64,000 nt of DNA from Vibrio rhodolitus (GCF_003350325.1 NZ_QLYZ01000019.1:1-64000), one strand, 5' to 3'. Shown: positions 7,759 through 18,900, counted from the first letter of the stretch. Notes: generated by a model not told the origin, from the letters alone. Made by a program: numbers and translations.

Positions 7759-8055
7759 TTACTTACGTGGTAGCTCGATTTTGCGCTCTTCAGTTTGACG
7801 GAAAAGAATAAGTGTTTTACCAATCACTTGTACTTTTTCTGCGCCTGTTTCACGAACGATAGCGTCAACGATCAAAACTTTTGTTTCGCGATCTTCTGAT
7901 GCAATCTTAACTTTAATAAGTTCGTGGTGATCCAGTGCGATTTCAATTTCCGCTAGAACAGCTTCCGTTAGTCCGTTTGCGCCTAGAAGCACGACAGGTT
8001 TTAAGCTGTGCGCTAGGCCTTTTAGGTGCTGCTTTTGTTTGGTGCTTAGGTTCAT
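7759..8055 (-). CDS. yhbY: Ribosome assembly RNA-binding protein YhbY (CRM domain)
   Basis: 98-residue single CRS1-YhbY (CRM) domain protein associated with pre-50S ribosomal subunits in E. coli. It starts MNLSTKQKQHLKGLAHSLKP, and the GANGLTEAVLAEIEIALDHHELIKVK stretch (about 29-54; quoted here only as GANGL and HHELIKVK in the family motif) contains the conserved GxxG-like loop and basic RNA-binding face. It is divergent from rlmE, another 50S biogenesis factor, which fits the usual gammaproteobacterial order. Confidence 0.92.
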   Translation of the reverse strand: MNLSTKQKQHLKGLAHSLKPVVLLGANGLTEAVLAEIEIALDHHELIKVKIASEDRETKVLIVDAIVRETGAEKVQVIGKTLILFRQTEERKIELPRK

Positions 8056-8194
8056 TACGCGGCCAATTTTCTATAGAATAAGGGTTGAAAAAAGCTATTT
8101 TAACGCCATCTAATGGCAAAGACTATAATTTATTGAGCTATAGGCGCTGCCTATTACAACAATAGCTCCATATTTGTCCCTTGTTGAGATTAAA

Positions 8195-8824
8195 ATGAGT
8201 AAACAAAAACATTCGGCCAGTTCTGGTCGTTGGTTGAAGGAACACTTCGATGATAAGTACGCGAACGAAGCCCGTAAGAAAGGCTACCGCTCACGCGCTT
8301 ATTTCAAAATCGAAGAGATCCAAGCTAAAGATAAATTGTTGAAATCTGGGATGACTGTCGTCGATTTAGGTGCTGCTCCAGGTGGTTGGTCTCAATATGC
8401 TGCTAAAATAGTAGGAGAGGAAGGGCAAATCATTGCATGTGACCTTCTTCCAATGGACCCAATTGCCGGTGTGAGCTTTCTACAAGGCGACTTCCGAGAC
8501 GATGCAGTACTAGAAGCACTTCTAGATAGGATCCAACCAGCAATGGTGGACGTAGTAATGTCAGACATGGCACCAAATATTGCGGGTAACAACTCGGTAG
8601 ACCAGCCAAGAGCTATGTATTTAGTTGAACTAGCATTGGATATGTGTCGACAAGTTCTAGCCACAAATGGTAGCTTTGTCGTAAAAGTCTTTCAGGGAGA
8701 AGGATTTGATCAATACGTGAAAGAAGTTCGTGACATGTTTACGACTGTTAAAGTTCGTAAACCTGACTCTTCGAGAGCTCGCTCCCGAGAAGTCTTTATC
8801 GTAGCCACTGGTTACAAAGGTTAA
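8195..8824 (+). CDS. rlmE: 23S rRNA 2'-O-uridine methyltransferase RlmE (FtsJ/RrmJ)
   Basis: Methylates U2552 in the peptidyl-transferase A-loop late in 50S assembly, using SAM. The 209-residue protein from ATG 8195 matches E. coli RlmE in length and keeps the catalytic tetrad at the same numbers: K38, D124, K164 and E199. The SAM pocket [14 protein letters not shown] is at 56-69. A TTG-initiated extension of seven codons is open upstream but the family start MSKQKHSxSSGRWL favours 8195. ftsH follows after 98 bases, the conserved order seen in E. coli, where both are heat-shock genes. Confidence 0.96.
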   Translation: MSKQKHSASSGRWLKEHFDDKYANEARKKGYRSRAYFKIEEIQAKDKLLKSGMTVVDLGAAPGGWSQYAAKIVGEEGQIIACDLLPMDPIAGVSFLQGDFRDDAVLEALLDRIQPAMVDVVMSDMAPNIAGNNSVDQPRAMYLVELALDMCRQVLATNGSFVVKVFQGEGFDQYVKEVRDMFTTVKVRKPDSSRARSREVFIVATGYKG

Positions 8825-8922
8825 CTATTTGCTTATACAAGCAGTCGTTAACACTATAGCTACAGTCTACGAACTGTAGTACCCTACCTTTAATTACAAT
8901 TAGTTATCGCGAGGCTGACACC

Positions 8923-10905
8923 TTGAGTGACATGGCAAAAAATTTAATTCTGTGGCTTGTTATCGCCGTAGTGTTGATGTCGGTTTTCCAGAGCTTTGGG
9001 CCAAGTGAAAACAGCGGCAGAGCGGTTGATTACACTACATTCGTACAGGAAGTTGGCCAAGGCCAGATTCAGGAAGCAACTTTTAAAGACGGCGAGATCT
9101 CATTCGTTCGTCGTGGCGGCGGTGCTAAATATGTTACCTACATGCCAGTTTACGACCAGAAGCTTCTTGATGACCTAATCAATCAAAATGTGAAAGTACA
9201 GGGCACTCCACCAGAAGAGCAAAGCCTACTTGGTACTATCTTCATCTCTTGGTTCCCAATGATCTTACTGATTGGTGTATGGATTTTCTTCATGCGTCAA
9301 ATGCAAGGCGGCGGCGGTAAAGGCGCGATGTCGTTTGGTAAGAGCAAAGCTCGTATGATGAGCGAAGAGCAAATCAAAACCACGTTTGCTGACGTTGCAG
9401 GTTGTGACGAAGCAAAAGAAGACGTGAAAGAGTTGGTGGACTACCTACGCGATCCAAGCCGTTTCCAAAAGCTGGGCGGTAAGATCCCAACAGGTGTGTT
9501 GATGGTCGGTCCTCCAGGTACGGGTAAAACGCTACTTGCAAAAGCGATTGCTGGTGAAGCGAAAGTACCATTTTTCACTATTTCAGGTTCTGACTTCGTA
9601 GAAATGTTCGTCGGTGTGGGTGCATCTCGTGTGCGTGACATGTTCGAACAAGCGAAGAAAGCGGCTCCTTGTATCATCTTTATCGATGAAATCGATGCTG
9701 TAGGTCGTCAACGTGGCGCTGGTGTTGGTGGTGGTCACGATGAACGTGAGCAAACACTAAACCAAATGCTGGTTGAGATGGATGGTTTCGAAGGTAACGA
9801 AGGTATTATCGTTATCGCGGCAACCAACCGTCCAGACGTACTAGACCCTGCACTACTTCGTCCTGGTCGTTTTGACCGTCAAGTTGTGGTTGGTCTACCA
9901 GATGTTCGTGGTCGTGAGCAGATCCTTAAAGTTCACATGCGTAAAGTACCGCTAGCGGGTGATGTAGAGCCTTCTCTAATTGCACGTGGTACACCTGGTT
10001 TCTCTGGTGCTGATCTAGCTAACCTAGTAAACGAAGCGGCACTGTTTGCTGCACGTGGTAACAAGCGCAACGTTTCTATGGTTGAGTTTGAGCTAGCTAA
10101 AGACAAGATCATGATGGGTGCAGAGCGTCGTTCGATGGTTCTTTCTGAAGAAACCAAAGAATCAACGGCTTACCACGAAGCGGGTCACGCTATCGTTGGC
10201 CGTTTAGTGCCAGAGCACGATCCTGTGTACAAGGTATCTATCATCCCACGTGGTCGTGCGTTGGGTGTGACTATGTACCTACCAGAGCAAGACCGCGTAA
10301 GTATGTCTCGTCAACACCTAGAGTCGATGATTTCAAGCCTATACGGTGGTCGACTTGCTGAAGAGCTAATCTATGGTGCAGACAAAGTATCGACAGGTGC
10401 TTCAAACGATATCGAACGTGCAACTGATATTGCTCGTAAGATGGTGACGCAGTGGGGCTTCTCTGAAAAATTGGGCCCGCTACTTTACGCAGAAGACGAA
10501 GGTGAAGTGTTCTTAGGTCGCAGCGTTACGCAAACTAAGCACGTATCTGACGATACAGCTAAGTTAATCGATGATGAAGTTCGTAAGATCATCGACCGCA
10601 ACTATGACCGTGCGAAGAAAATCCTAGAAGAAAACATGGATATCATGCACGCGATGAAAGATGCGCTAGTGAAATACGAAACCATCGATGCAGGTCAAAT
10701 CGATGATCTGATGGAGCGTAAGGCAGACATTCGTGAACCTGCGGGTTGGGCTGACAGTCTAAGCAACAAAGATGACGACAAGCCTCAAGCGAAGCCAGAA
10801 GTGAAAGCAGAAGAAAAACCTCAGCAGCCAGAAGAGACTGTTGAGCAACCAACTTCTCAAGAAAGCACTTCAGCAGAAGCGACAGAAAAAAAAGACTCTG
10901 AATAA
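8923..10905 (+). CDS. ftsH: ATP-dependent zinc metalloprotease FtsH
   Basis: Membrane-anchored hexameric AAA+ protease that degrades LpxC, sigma32, SecY and damaged membrane proteins. Two membrane segments (about 8-24 and 105-123) flank the periplasmic domain; Walker A GPPGTGKT is at 196-203, Walker B IIFIDE at 251-256, the SRH follows, and the zinc motif HEAGH is at 418-422. The C-terminal tail after residue 615 is acidic and Pro/Glu/Gln-rich and varies among species. The start is TTG 8923 with GAGG at good spacing; ATG 8932 (MAKNLIL) is an alternative with poorer spacing. lpxC, a classic FtsH substrate in E. coli, lies 51 kb away. Confidence 0.97.
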   Translation: MSDMAKNLILWLVIAVVLMSVFQSFGPSENSGRAVDYTTFVQEVGQGQIQEATFKDGEISFVRRGGGAKYVTYMPVYDQKLLDDLINQNVKVQGTPPEEQSLLGTIFISWFPMILLIGVWIFFMRQMQGGGGKGAMSFGKSKARMMSEEQIKTTFADVAGCDEAKEDVKELVDYLRDPSRFQKLGGKIPTGVLMVGPPGTGKTLLAKAIAGEAKVPFFTISGSDFVEMFVGVGASRVRDMFEQAKKAAPCIIFIDEIDAVGRQRGAGVGGGHDEREQTLNQMLVEMDGFEGNEGIIVIAATNRPDVLDPALLRPGRFDRQVVVGLPDVRGREQILKVHMRKVPLAGDVEPSLIARGTPGFSGADLANLVNEAALFAARGNKRNVSMVEFELAKDKIMMGAERRSMVLSEETKESTAYHEAGHAIVGRLVPEHDPVYKVSIIPRGRALGVTMYLPEQDRVSMSRQHLESMISSLYGGRLAEELIYGADKVSTGASNDIERATDIARKMVTQWGFSEKLGPLLYAEDEGEVFLGRSVTQTKHVSDDTAKLIDDEVRKIIDRNYDRAKKILEENMDIMHAMKDALVKYETIDAGQIDDLMERKADIREPAGWADSLSNKDDDKPQAKPEVKAEEKPQQPEETVEQPTSQESTSAEATEKKDSE

Positions 10906-10921
10906 TTCGTGACTTTTAAAC

Positions 10922-10947
10922 AAACCCCGGGGCAACTCGGGGTTTTT
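10922..10947 (+). terminator. Terminator-like hairpin between ftsH and folP
   Basis: Stem AAACCCCG/CGGGGTTT followed by TTTTT. folP starts only 22 bases later without a clear promoter of its own, so this is probably a partial terminator that lowers folP-glmM expression relative to ftsH. Confidence 0.7.
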
Positions 10948-10968
10948 GCATTTATAGCCAAGTAAGCA

Positions 10969-11799
10969 ATGAAAATTACAGCCAACAATAAATCTCTTGA
11001 TCTGACCCAAGTACATGTAATGGGCATTCTTAATGTCACTCCCGATTCATTTTCCGATGGCGGCAAGTTCAACACGATTGAAAACGCGTTACAACAAGCA
11101 GAAAAAATGATCGCAGCAGGGGTGTCGATCATCGATATTGGCGGTGAATCGACTCGACCTGGTGCGCCGGATGTCTCTTTACAAGATGAGTTAGAGCGCG
11201 TTATTCCGGTTATCAAAGCGATTCGCCAGCAGCATGATGTGTGGATCTCAATCGATACCAGTAAAGCGGAAGTGATGCGTCAAGCCGTTGAGGCCGGAGC
11301 CGATCTAATTAACGACGTGCGTTCACTGCGTGAGCCCGGCGCACTTGAGGTTGCAGCACAAGCAGGTGTACCTATCTGCCTAATGCATATGCAGGGGCAG
11401 CCAAGAACCATGCAAAGTAATCCTCACTATGACGATCTAATGCAAGAAGTGTCTGACTTTCTCCAAGAGCGCATAACCGCTTGCGAAGAAGTGGGGATTA
11501 AGCGCGAGCAGTTGATCCTCGACCCGGGCTTTGGTTTTGGTAAAACCTTGCAGCATAACTACCAGATGTTAGCTAATCTTGAAGCATTCCATCAATTTGG
11601 TTTACCTGTGCTGGCGGGGATGTCGCGCAAATCAATGTTGTTTAAGCTGTTAGATAAAACACCAGCAGAATGTGTTGCAGCCAGTGTAAGTTGCGCTACC
11701 ATAGCAGCGATGAAAGGCGCGCAGATCATTCGTGTGCACGATTTTGAACAAACGCTTGATGCAGTAAAAGTAGTGAGCGCTACTTTAAACAATCAATAA
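10969..11799 (+). CDS. folP: Dihydropteroate synthase
   Basis: Condenses p-aminobenzoate with 6-hydroxymethyl-7,8-dihydropterin pyrophosphate in folate synthesis; target of sulfonamides. The 276-residue TIM barrel has both family signatures: MGILNVTPDSFSDGG (18-32) and the IDIGGESTRPGA pterin segment (about 55-66), plus DPGFGFGKT near 184-192. It lies between ftsH and glmM as in E. coli, and glmM follows after 19 bases. Confidence 0.96.
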   Translation: MKITANNKSLDLTQVHVMGILNVTPDSFSDGGKFNTIENALQQAEKMIAAGVSIIDIGGESTRPGAPDVSLQDELERVIPVIKAIRQQHDVWISIDTSKAEVMRQAVEAGADLINDVRSLREPGALEVAAQAGVPICLMHMQGQPRTMQSNPHYDDLMQEVSDFLQERITACEEVGIKREQLILDPGFGFGKTLQHNYQMLANLEAFHQFGLPVLAGMSRKSMLFKLLDKTPAECVAASVSCATIAAMKGAQIIRVHDFEQTLDAVKVVSATLNNQ

Positions 11800-11818
11800 T
11801 TAAAACAAAGGAACCCTC

Positions 11819-13159
11819 ATGTCTGACAAAAGACGTTATTTTGGTACCGACGGAGTTCGTGGCAAAGTTGGACAGTACCCTATTACTCCTGATTTCGTAC
11901 TAAAGCTTGGCTGGGCTGCTGGTCGTGTGCTGGCAAAGCAAGGCACCAAAAAAGTAATCATCGGTAAAGATACTCGTATCTCTGGCTACATGTTGGAATC
12001 AGCTCTAGAAGCCGGTCTTGCGGCTGCGGGCTTAAAAGCGACCTTTACCGGTCCAATGCCAACACCAGCAGTGGCTTACTTAACGCAAACATTCCGTGCT
12101 GAAGCAGGGATTGTGATTTCGGCTTCACATAACCCTTACTACGACAACGGTATTAAATTCTTCTCATCAGAAGGCACTAAGCTACCAGATGAGGTTGAGC
12201 TAGCGATTGAAGCGGAACTAGACAAAGATATCGAATGTGTTGAATCCGCGCTTTTAGGTAAAGCAACGCGTCTAAACGATGCGGCTGGTCGTTATATCGA
12301 ATTTTGTAAAAGTACCTTCCCTTCAGAGCTAAGCCTTGCTGGTCTTAAAATTGTTGTCGATTGTGCTCACGGCGCAACCTACCACATTGCTCCATCAGTA
12401 TTCTCTGAGCTAGGCGCGGAAGTCATCGCAATGGGTGTTGAGCCAAACGGTCTTAACATCAACGACGAAGTAGGCGCGACAGATGTGCGTGCACTACAAA
12501 AACGTGTAGTTGAAGAGCAAGCTCACCTAGGTTTAGCATTTGATGGTGACGGTGACCGCATCATCATGGTTGACCACTTAGGTAACAAGGTGGATGGCGA
12601 CCAAATTGCTTACATCATTGCGCGTGATGCCCTGCGTCGTGGTGAACTAAAAGGCGGTGTTGTTGGTACGCTAATGACCAACCTTGGTATGGAAAATGGT
12701 CTTAAGCAATTAGGTATTCCATTTATTCGTGCAGCGGTAGGTGACCGTTATGTAATGGAAAAACTGCTTGAGAAAGGTTGGAAGATCGGTGCTGAAAACT
12801 CAGGTCACGTGATTTTACTGGATAAAGTGACCACTGGCGATGCCATCGTTGCTGCGCTGCAAGTGCTTGCTTCGGTTGTGGGCAGTGAACTTTCACTTAA
12901 CGAGCTTTCGCAAGGCATGACGCTATACCCGCAAGTACTAGAAAACGTACGTTTTAGTGGTGATTCAAACCCACTTGAAGCGCAAGCGGTAAAAGACTCT
13001 GTCATTCAAGTTGAAGCAGAACTTGGCGAGAAAGGTCGCGTGTTGCTGCGTAAGTCAGGTACTGAGCCTTTGATCCGTGTGATGGTAGAAGGCGAAGATG
13101 CAGAGCTTGTGCAAAGCTCGGCACTAAAAATTGCTGATGCAGTAAAAGCGAGCTTTTAA
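11819..13159 (+). CDS. glmM: Phosphoglucosamine mutase
   Basis: Interconverts glucosamine-6-phosphate and glucosamine-1-phosphate, supplying UDP-GlcNAc for peptidoglycan and LPS. The 446-residue protein has the active-site phosphoserine loop [12 protein letters not shown] (catalytic Ser at 103), the metal-binding DGDGDR loop near 243-248, and the phosphate-binding [12 protein letters not shown] loop near the C-terminus. The start [15 protein letters not shown] is strongly conserved; AAGGAA lies 6-10 bases upstream. It forms an operon with folP. Confidence 0.97.
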   Translation: MSDKRRYFGTDGVRGKVGQYPITPDFVLKLGWAAGRVLAKQGTKKVIIGKDTRISGYMLESALEAGLAAAGLKATFTGPMPTPAVAYLTQTFRAEAGIVISASHNPYYDNGIKFFSSEGTKLPDEVELAIEAELDKDIECVESALLGKATRLNDAAGRYIEFCKSTFPSELSLAGLKIVVDCAHGATYHIAPSVFSELGAEVIAMGVEPNGLNINDEVGATDVRALQKRVVEEQAHLGLAFDGDGDRIIMVDHLGNKVDGDQIAYIIARDALRRGELKGGVVGTLMTNLGMENGLKQLGIPFIRAAVGDRYVMEKLLEKGWKIGAENSGHVILLDKVTTGDAIVAALQVLASVVGSELSLNELSQGMTLYPQVLENVRFSGDSNPLEAQAVKDSVIQVEAELGEKGRVLLRKSGTEPLIRVMVEGEDAELVQSSALKIADAVKASF

Positions 13160-13176
13160 GCAATCGCGGGATAAGT

Positions 13177-13210
13177 AAGAGAGAAGTGAAGGCTTCTCTC
13201 TTGTTTTTTT
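13177..13210 (+). terminator. glmM terminator
   Basis: Stem AAGAGAGAAG/CTTCTCTCTT followed by GTTTTTTT, 18 bases after the glmM stop. Confidence 0.88.
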
Positions 13211-13401
13211 GATTGAAGATTTACGAATTGCCCCTTTTTTGACCGTTTGAATCTCAAGTTGTGCTTTTTTGTCAATTTTCTCTTGTCAGTATCAGTTGGT
13301 TTCGCTAGTATTGCTCCGCCTTCATTAAGGAGGTCGCTAGCCTTGTTCTGGAGTAAACTAGAGCGGCGCTGGCCTAACAATTTGGAACATAGGTGGACAA
13401 C

Positions 13402-13740
13402 ATGTTTTCAGTTCTACTTGTGATTTACCTGTTGGCAGCGGTTGGTGTAATCGGCCTCGTGTTGATTCAACAAGGTAAAGGCGCAGATATGGGAGCCTCA
13501 TTCGGTGCAGGCGCATCAAACACAGTGTTTGGCGCAAGCGGCTCAGGTAATTTCCTAACTCGAATGACTGCAATTTTTGCAACAGTATTTTTTGTTATCA
13601 GCCTAGTACTAGGTAACATGTCAACTCATAAAACTGAGTCTCAGTGGGTTGACCCGACTCAAGGTCAAGTTATCGAACAAACAGCTGATGATGTAGCGAG
13701 TGATGTTCCAGCCCCTGTAGGCGAGGAAATCCCGCAATAA
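13402..13740 (+). CDS. secG: Protein translocase subunit SecG
   Basis: Small inner-membrane subunit of SecYEG that assists the SecA cycle. The 112-residue protein from ATG 13402 has two membrane helices (about 2-22 and 52-72) joined by the conserved cytoplasmic loop QQGKGADMGASFGAG. A GTG three codons upstream is open, but AGGTGGA lies across it and is spaced for ATG 13402. The C-terminal tail is acidic. The gene is followed by tRNA-Leu(GAG), the same arrangement as secG-leuU in E. coli. Confidence 0.94.
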   Translation: MFSVLLVIYLLAAVGVIGLVLIQQGKGADMGASFGAGASNTVFGASGSGNFLTRMTAIFATVFFVISLVLGNMSTHKTESQWVDPTQGQVIEQTADDVASDVPAPVGEEIPQ

Positions 13741-13751
13741 GCGATTACGCT

Positions 13752-13835
13752 GCCGAGATGGTGAAATTGGTAGACACGCTAGCATGAGGTGCTAGTGCCT
13801 TAGGTGTGAGGGTTCGAGTCCCTCTCTCGGCACCA
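13752..13835 (+). tRNA. leuU: tRNA-Leu (anticodon GAG)
   Basis: Acceptor arms GCCGAGA/TCTCGGC, anticodon stem CTAGC/GCTAG around loop ATGAGGT (anticodon GAG), long variable arm of class II type, T-arm GGGTTCGAGTCCC, and an encoded 3' CCA. Located right after secG as in E. coli. Confidence 0.95.
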
Positions 13836-13848
13836 TTGATTTACAAAC

Positions 13849-13876
13849 TTGTAAAACCTTTGTTTGAGCGTATAAT
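13849..13876 (+). promoter_or_regulatory. Promoter of tRNA-fMet/rimP-nusA-infB operon
   Basis: TTGTAA (13849-13854), 16-base spacer, TATAAT (13871-13876). The -35 box lies inside an inverted repeat with 7-base arms TTTACAA/TTGTAAA separated by AC (13840-13855), which could be an operator or part of the tRNA-Leu 3' processing/termination region. Confidence 0.7.
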
Positions 13877-13891
13877 GCTCAACAAGTCGGA

Positions 13892-13968
<77 letters not shown>

Positions 13969-14059
13969 ATCCTCTGGATTAGGTCAAGTTTGCGCAGAAC
14001 GCTTTGCTTTCGTTTTGCGAGTTAAACAGCTACTGTTTAACACATCAGGGTCCAGCAAT

Positions 14060-14088
14060 AAAAAACCCCGACTATATCGGGGTTTTTT
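14060..14088 (+). terminator. Terminator-like hairpin after the initiator tRNA
   Basis: Perfect stem AAAAACCCCG/CGGGGTTTTT with loop ACTATAT. It separates tRNA-fMet from rimP and probably gives partial termination inside the operon. Confidence 0.85.
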
Positions 14089-14139
14089 ATTATCTAAATT
14101 TTTGTAACAAGAATTTAGATCTTGCTTGGAATTTAAATT

Positions 14140-14159
14140 GGGCTCTATGCCCTTTTTTT
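14140..14159 (+). terminator. Second terminator-like hairpin in the rimP leader
   Basis: GGGC/GCCC stem with TCTAT loop followed by seven T residues, ending 18 bases before rimP ATG. With the upstream hairpin it forms a tandem attenuator. A third stem CTAAATT/AATTTAG lies between them (about 14093-14118). Confidence 0.65.
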
Positions 14160-14177
14160 GTTTCTGGAGTGGTTCAA

Positions 14178-14633
14178 ATGACTGGTTTAGAAAGACAACT
14201 GACTGAAATGCTTGAAGCGCCGGTAGAGGCGATTGGCTATGAGCTAGTTGGATTAGAATTTATTCGTGCAGGTGAGCACTCAACACTACGTATCTATATT
14301 GACCACGAAAATGGTATCAATGTTGACGCGTGTGCAGAAGTTAGCCATCAAGTAAGCGCTGTACTCGATGTAGAAGATCCTATTTCAGTGGCTTATAACC
14401 TTGAGGTTTCTTCACCAGGTCTAGAAAGACCACTATTTAAAGCTGCGCACTATGAGCAATTTATTGGTCATGAAGTGAGCATCGTTTTGAAGATGGCTGT
14501 AGGTAACCGTCGTAAGTGGAAAGGTATTATTCACTCTATTGATGGTGAAACCGTCTCTGTTACTGTTGAAGGTAACGAAGAGCAGTTTGCGTTAAGCAAC
14601 ATTTCCAAAGCTAACCTGATCCCTAAATTTTAG
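14178..14633 (+). CDS. rimP: Ribosome maturation factor RimP
   Basis: Needed for efficient 30S subunit assembly. The 151-residue protein from ATG 14178 starts [20 protein letters not shown] and has the N-terminal alpha/beta domain (1-83, with [13 protein letters not shown] at the boundary) and a C-terminal SH3-like domain. The reading frame is open further upstream to 14004 but that part is the terminator-rich leader; GGAG 8 bases before 14178 decides the start. First protein gene of the nusA-infB operon. Confidence 0.95.
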   Translation: MTGLERQLTEMLEAPVEAIGYELVGLEFIRAGEHSTLRIYIDHENGINVDACAEVSHQVSAVLDVEDPISVAYNLEVSSPGLERPLFKAAHYEQFIGHEVSIVLKMAVGNRRKWKGIIHSIDGETVSVTVEGNEEQFALSNISKANLIPKF

Positions 14634-14668
14634 GTCCCTAAAAATTAAAAGCTTAGAGGCTATATAAA

Positions 14669-16156
14669 ATGAGTAAAGAAATTTTAGCGGTAGCAGAGGC
14701 AGTATCGAACGAGAAAGCGGTACCTCGCGAGCGTATTTTCGAAGCACTAGAAATCGCTCTAGCTACTTCTACTAAGAAAAAGCGTGAAATCGAAATCGAT
14801 GTACGCGTTGCTATCGACCGTAAAACCGGTGAGTTCGAAACTTTCCGTCGCTGGTTAGTCGTTGAAGAAGTTGAGTTCCCAACTAAAGAGATCTCTCTAG
14901 AAGCTGCTCGTTTCGACGACGAAACAGTACAGCTAGGCGACTACGTTGAAGACGAAATCGAATCAGTAACGTTTGACCGTATTACTACTCAAACTGCGAA
15001 ACAAGTTATCGTACAAAAAGTACGTGAAGCTGAGCGCGCACAGATCGTTGAACAGTTCATCGATAACGAAGGCGAGCTAGTAACTGGCGTAGTTAAGAAA
15101 GTAAACCGTGAAACTATCGTACTAGACCTAGGCAACAACGCAGAAGCGGTAATCCTACGTGATGACCAACTTCCTCGTGAAAACTTCCGTCCAGGCGACC
15201 GTGTACGTGGTCTTCTATACAAAGTTGCTCCAGAAGCGCGTGGTTTCCAACTATTTGTAACTCGTTCTAAGCCAGAAATGCTTCAAGAACTGTTCCGCGT
15301 AGAAGTGCCAGAAATCGCAGAAGAGATCATCGAACTTAAAGGTGCTGCTCGCGATCCAGGTTCACGTGCGAAAATCGCAGTGAAAACTAACGACAAGCGT
15401 ATCGACCCTGTTGGCGCGTGTGTAGGTATGCGTGGTGCACGTGTACAAGCAGTATCTGGCGAGCTTGGTGGTGAGCGTATCGATATCGTGCTTTGGGATG
15501 ATAACCCAGCGCAATTTGTTATCAACGCAATGGCGCCAGCTGACGTTGCATCAATCATCGTTGATGAAGATGCGCACGCGATGGACATCGCAGTTGAAGC
15601 TGATAACCTAGCACAAGCGATTGGTCGTAACGGTCAAAACGTTCGTCTAGCATCTCAACTAACAGGTTGGGAACTAAACGTAATGACAGTAGAAGATCTT
15701 CAGAAGAAACACGCTGAAGAATCACAAGCGTCTATCGAAAACTTCATGAAGTACCTAGACATCGAAGAAGACTTCGCTCAACTGCTTGTTGAAGAAGGTT
15801 TCTCTACTCTAGAAGAAGTGGCTTACGTACCAGTAAGCGAGCTACTAGAAGTTGACGGTCTAAATGAAGAACTGATCGAAGAGCTACGTAACCGTGCGAA
15901 AGAAGCACTGACAACGCTTGCTCTTGCTCAAGAAGAATCTTTTGAAGGTCTAGAGCCTGCTGAAGATCTATTGGGTCTAGAAGGTCTAGAACGTGAAATG
16001 GCATTCAAACTGGCTGCGAAAGGTGTAGCAACACTTGAAGACCTAGCAGACCAAGGTATCGATGATCTAGAAGGTATCGAAGGATTAACAGAAGAGCGTG
16101 CTGGTGAGCTAATCATGGCTGCACGTAACATTTGTTGGTTCGGAGACGAAGAATAA
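14669..16156 (+). CDS. nusA: Transcription termination/antitermination factor NusA
   Basis: RNA polymerase-bound factor acting in pausing, Rho and intrinsic termination, and rRNA antitermination. The 495-residue protein has the N-terminal RNAP-binding domain (1-125), S1 domain (about 135-200), two KH domains (about 230-345, with [14 protein letters not shown] and [15 protein letters not shown]), and two acidic AR repeats at the C-terminus (about 365-495), which are typical of the E. coli-type protein. Embedded in rimP-nusA-infB; infB starts 23 bases after its stop. Confidence 0.97.
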   Translation: MSKEILAVAEAVSNEKAVPRERIFEALEIALATSTKKKREIEIDVRVAIDRKTGEFETFRRWLVVEEVEFPTKEISLEAARFDDETVQLGDYVEDEIESVTFDRITTQTAKQVIVQKVREAERAQIVEQFIDNEGELVTGVVKKVNRETIVLDLGNNAEAVILRDDQLPRENFRPGDRVRGLLYKVAPEARGFQLFVTRSKPEMLQELFRVEVPEIAEEIIELKGAARDPGSRAKIAVKTNDKRIDPVGACVGMRGARVQAVSGELGGERIDIVLWDDNPAQFVINAMAPADVASIIVDEDAHAMDIAVEADNLAQAIGRNGQNVRLASQLTGWELNVMTVEDLQKKHAEESQASIENFMKYLDIEEDFAQLLVEEGFSTLEEVAYVPVSELLEVDGLNEELIEELRNRAKEALTTLALAQEESFEGLEPAEDLLGLEGLEREMAFKLAAKGVATLEDLADQGIDDLEGIEGLTEERAGELIMAARNICWFGDEE

Positions 16157-16179
16157 TAATTCAGCAAGGAGGAAGCGGA

Positions 16180-18855
16180 ATGACACAACTAACAGTAAAA
16201 ACTCTGAGTGAAGAGATTGGTACGCCAGTTGACCGCTTAATTGAACAACTTGCTGACGCTGGTATTAAAAAATCTAGCAGCGATGCGATTTCAGAAGGCG
16301 AGAAGCAACAGCTTCTCAGCCATCTTAAAAAAGAACACGGCGATACGTCGGGTGACTCAGCGCCTACACGCCTTACATTACAACGTAAGACTCGTAGCAC
16401 ACTGAGTGTCAACGCTGGTGGCGGCAAGAGTAAAGATGTTCAAGTTGAAGTGCGCAAGAAACGTACCTACGTGAAGCGCAGTGCAATTGAAGATCAAGCT
16501 AAACGTGAAGCTGAAGAAGCAGCTAAGCGTGAAGCAGAAGAAGCGGCTAAACGCGAAGCTGAAGAAGCGGCTAAGCGTGAAGCTGAAGACAAAGCGAAAC
16601 GCGAAGCTGAAGAAAAAGCTAAGCGTGAAGCGGATGCACAGCGTAAAGCAGAAGCAGAGAAAGCGAATGCTGAACGCAGTGCTGAAGACAAAATTAAGCA
16701 AGAAGCAGCGCGAAAAGAGGCCGACGAGCTTAAGCGTCGTCAGGAAGAAGAAGCCAAGCGTAAGGCTGAAGAGGAAAGTCAGCGCAAGCTTGAAGAAGCT
16801 CGCGAAATGGCTGAAAAGAACCAAGAGCGTTGGTCTGCTGCAGAAGAGAAAAAGGGTGATATGGAAAATACAGATTACCATGTAACGACTTCACGTTACG
16901 CACGTGAAGCCGAAGATGAAGCAGATCGTAAAGTAGAAGGCGCAAGTCGTCGTCGTAAACAGAAGAAAATGTCTTCTAAGACTGATGATCAAGAGCGCGG
17001 CGGTCGCAATGCACGTGGTGGCAAAGGCGGTCGTCAAAAAGGTAAGTTGGCTAAGCCATCTTCAATGCAACAAGCTTTCGATAAGACAGCAGCGGTAGCA
17101 AAAGCTGACGTTGTGATTGGTGAGACGATCGTACTGTCTGAGCTTGCAAACAAGATGTCTGTAAAAGCAACTGAAGTTATCAAAGTGATGATGAAGATGG
17201 GCGCTATGGCGACTATCAACCAAGTGATCGACCAAGAAACTGCACAGCTTGTTGCAGAAGAAATGGGTCACAAGGTAATTCTTCGCAAAGAAAACGAACT
17301 TGAAGAAGCGGTACTAAGCGATCGTGATAGCAACGCTGAAGCTGTGCCACGTGCACCAGTTGTGACTATCATGGGTCACGTTGACCACGGTAAAACGTCA
17401 ACACTTGACTACATCCGTCGTACTCACGTTGCTTCAGGCGAAGCTGGCGGTATCACACAGCACATCGGTGCATACCACGTTGAAACTGAGAACGGTATGA
17501 TTACCTTCCTTGATACTCCTGGACACGCAGCGTTTACTGCAATGCGTGCTCGTGGTGCTCAAGCGACAGATATCGTTGTTCTAGTAGTTGCTGCAGACGA
17601 TGGTGTAATGCCACAAACTGTAGAAGCGATTCAACACGCGAAAGCTGCGGGCGTACCGCTGATCGTTGCTGTGAACAAGATCGATAAAGAAGACGCGAAC
17701 CCAGATAACGTTAAAAACGAGCTAGCTCAATACGACGTTATTCCTGAGGAGTGGGGCGGTGAGAACATGTTCGTTCACATCTCTGCGAAACAGGGTACAA
17801 ACATCGATGGTCTTCTAGAAGCAATCCTTCTTCAATCAGAAGTTCTAGAGCTGACAGCTGTTGCTGAAGGCATGGCGTCTGGTGTTGTTGTTGAATCTCG
17901 TCTAGACAAAGGTCGTGGTCCTGTTGCAACTGTACTTGTTCAATCAGGTACACTACGCAAAGGCGACATCGTACTATGTGGTCAAGAATACGGCCGTGTA
18001 CGTGCAATGCGTGATGAACTAGGTCAAGAGATCAACGAAGCTGGTCCTTCTATCCCTGTAGAGATCCTAGGTCTTTCAGGTGTACCTTCATCAGGTGACG
18101 AAGCGACTGTAGTACGTGATGAGCGTAAAGCGCGTGAAGTTGCTAACTACCGTGCTGGTAAGTTCCGTGAAGTGAAACTTGCTCGTCAGCAGAAATCTAA
18201 ACTAGAGAACATGTTCGCGAACATGGCTGCTGGTGAAGTTGCTGAACTGAACGTAGTACTGAAAGCTGACGTACAAGGTTCTGTAGAAGCAATCGCTGAC
18301 TCACTACTGAAACTATCGACTGACGAAGTTAAAGTTAACATCGTAGGTTCTGGTGTTGGTGGTATCACTGAAACTGACGCAGTACTAGCTGAAGCTTCAA
18401 ACGCAATCATCCTTGGCTTTAACGTACGTGCTGACGCTTCTGCGCGCCGTGCAATTGAAGCAGCAAGTGTTGATCTACGTTACTACTCAATCATTTACCA
18501 GCTAATCGACGAAGTTAAACAAGCGATGGGCGGTATGCTTGCTCCAGAATTCAAGCAAGAGATCATTGGTCTTGCTGAAGTACGTGACGTATTTAAGTCA
18601 CCGAAACTGGGCGCAATCGCTGGCTGTATGGTAACTGAAGGTGTGATCAAGCGTAATGCTCCTATCCGTGTTCTACGTGATAACGTAGTAATCTACGAAG
18701 GTGAGCTTGAGTCACTACGTCGCTTTAAAGACGACGTTGCTGAAGTTAAGAATGGCTACGAGTGTGGTATCGGCGTTAAGAACTACAATGACGTTCGCGC
18801 AGGTGACCAAATCGAAGTATTCGAAACAGTGGAAATCAAACGTACACTGGATTAA
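16180..18855 (+). CDS. infB: Translation initiation factor IF-2
   Basis: GTPase that brings fMet-tRNA to the 30S subunit and promotes subunit joining. The 891-residue protein from ATG 16180 (preceded by AAGGAGG) has the IF2 N-terminal domain (1-50), a long charged helical linker (about 95-270) with 8-residue repeats, a second N-domain, and the G domain beginning with GHVDHGKT at 399-406, followed by DTPGH and NKID motifs and the C1/C2 fMet-binding domains. Internal starts giving shorter IF2 forms are known in E. coli; I could not identify a convincing one here. Confidence 0.97.
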   Translation: MTQLTVKTLSEEIGTPVDRLIEQLADAGIKKSSSDAISEGEKQQLLSHLKKEHGDTSGDSAPTRLTLQRKTRSTLSVNAGGGKSKDVQVEVRKKRTYVKRSAIEDQAKREAEEAAKREAEEAAKREAEEAAKREAEDKAKREAEEKAKREADAQRKAEAEKANAERSAEDKIKQEAARKEADELKRRQEEEAKRKAEEESQRKLEEAREMAEKNQERWSAAEEKKGDMENTDYHVTTSRYAREAEDEADRKVEGASRRRKQKKMSSKTDDQERGGRNARGGKGGRQKGKLAKPSSMQQAFDKTAAVAKADVVIGETIVLSELANKMSVKATEVIKVMMKMGAMATINQVIDQETAQLVAEEMGHKVILRKENELEEAVLSDRDSNAEAVPRAPVVTIMGHVDHGKTSTLDYIRRTHVASGEAGGITQHIGAYHVETENGMITFLDTPGHAAFTAMRARGAQATDIVVLVVAADDGVMPQTVEAIQHAKAAGVPLIVAVNKIDKEDANPDNVKNELAQYDVIPEEWGGENMFVHISAKQGTNIDGLLEAILLQSEVLELTAVAEGMASGVVVESRLDKGRGPVATVLVQSGTLRKGDIVLCGQEYGRVRAMRDELGQEINEAGPSIPVEILGLSGVPSSGDEATVVRDERKAREVANYRAGKFREVKLARQQKSKLENMFANMAAGEVAELNVVLKADVQGSVEAIADSLLKLSTDEVKVNIVGSGVGGITETDAVLAEASNAIILGFNVRADASARRAIEAASVDLRYYSIIYQLIDEVKQAMGGMLAPEFKQEIIGLAEVRDVFKSPKLGAIAGCMVTEGVIKRNAPIRVLRDNVVIYEGELESLRRFKDDVAEVKNGYECGIGVKNYNDVRAGDQIEVFETVEIKRTLD
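16498..16641 (+). repeat. 24-bp tandem repeats in infB encoding AKREAEEA
   Basis: Six consecutive imperfect 24-base units, each coding for AKREAEEA or a near variant (last units [24 protein letters not shown]). Synonymous changes between units (AAACGT/AAGCGT/AAACGC) show the repeat is old. It forms a highly charged single helix between the IF2 N-terminal domain and the G domain. Confidence 0.9.
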
Positions 18856-18900
18856 TTGACTAAAATTGCCTTAGGGCAGTGATTGGTTGTTGAATACGCC

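Noticed and set aside
14004..14177. 58-codon N-terminal extension of RimP
   Set aside because: The extension reads through the terminator hairpins of the leader; RimP family start and a GGAG site place the start at 14178.
16378..16885. Long antisense and alternative-frame ORFs in the 5' part of infB
   Set aside because: They arise from the repetitive [14 protein letters not shown] region; infB in its own frame is certain.
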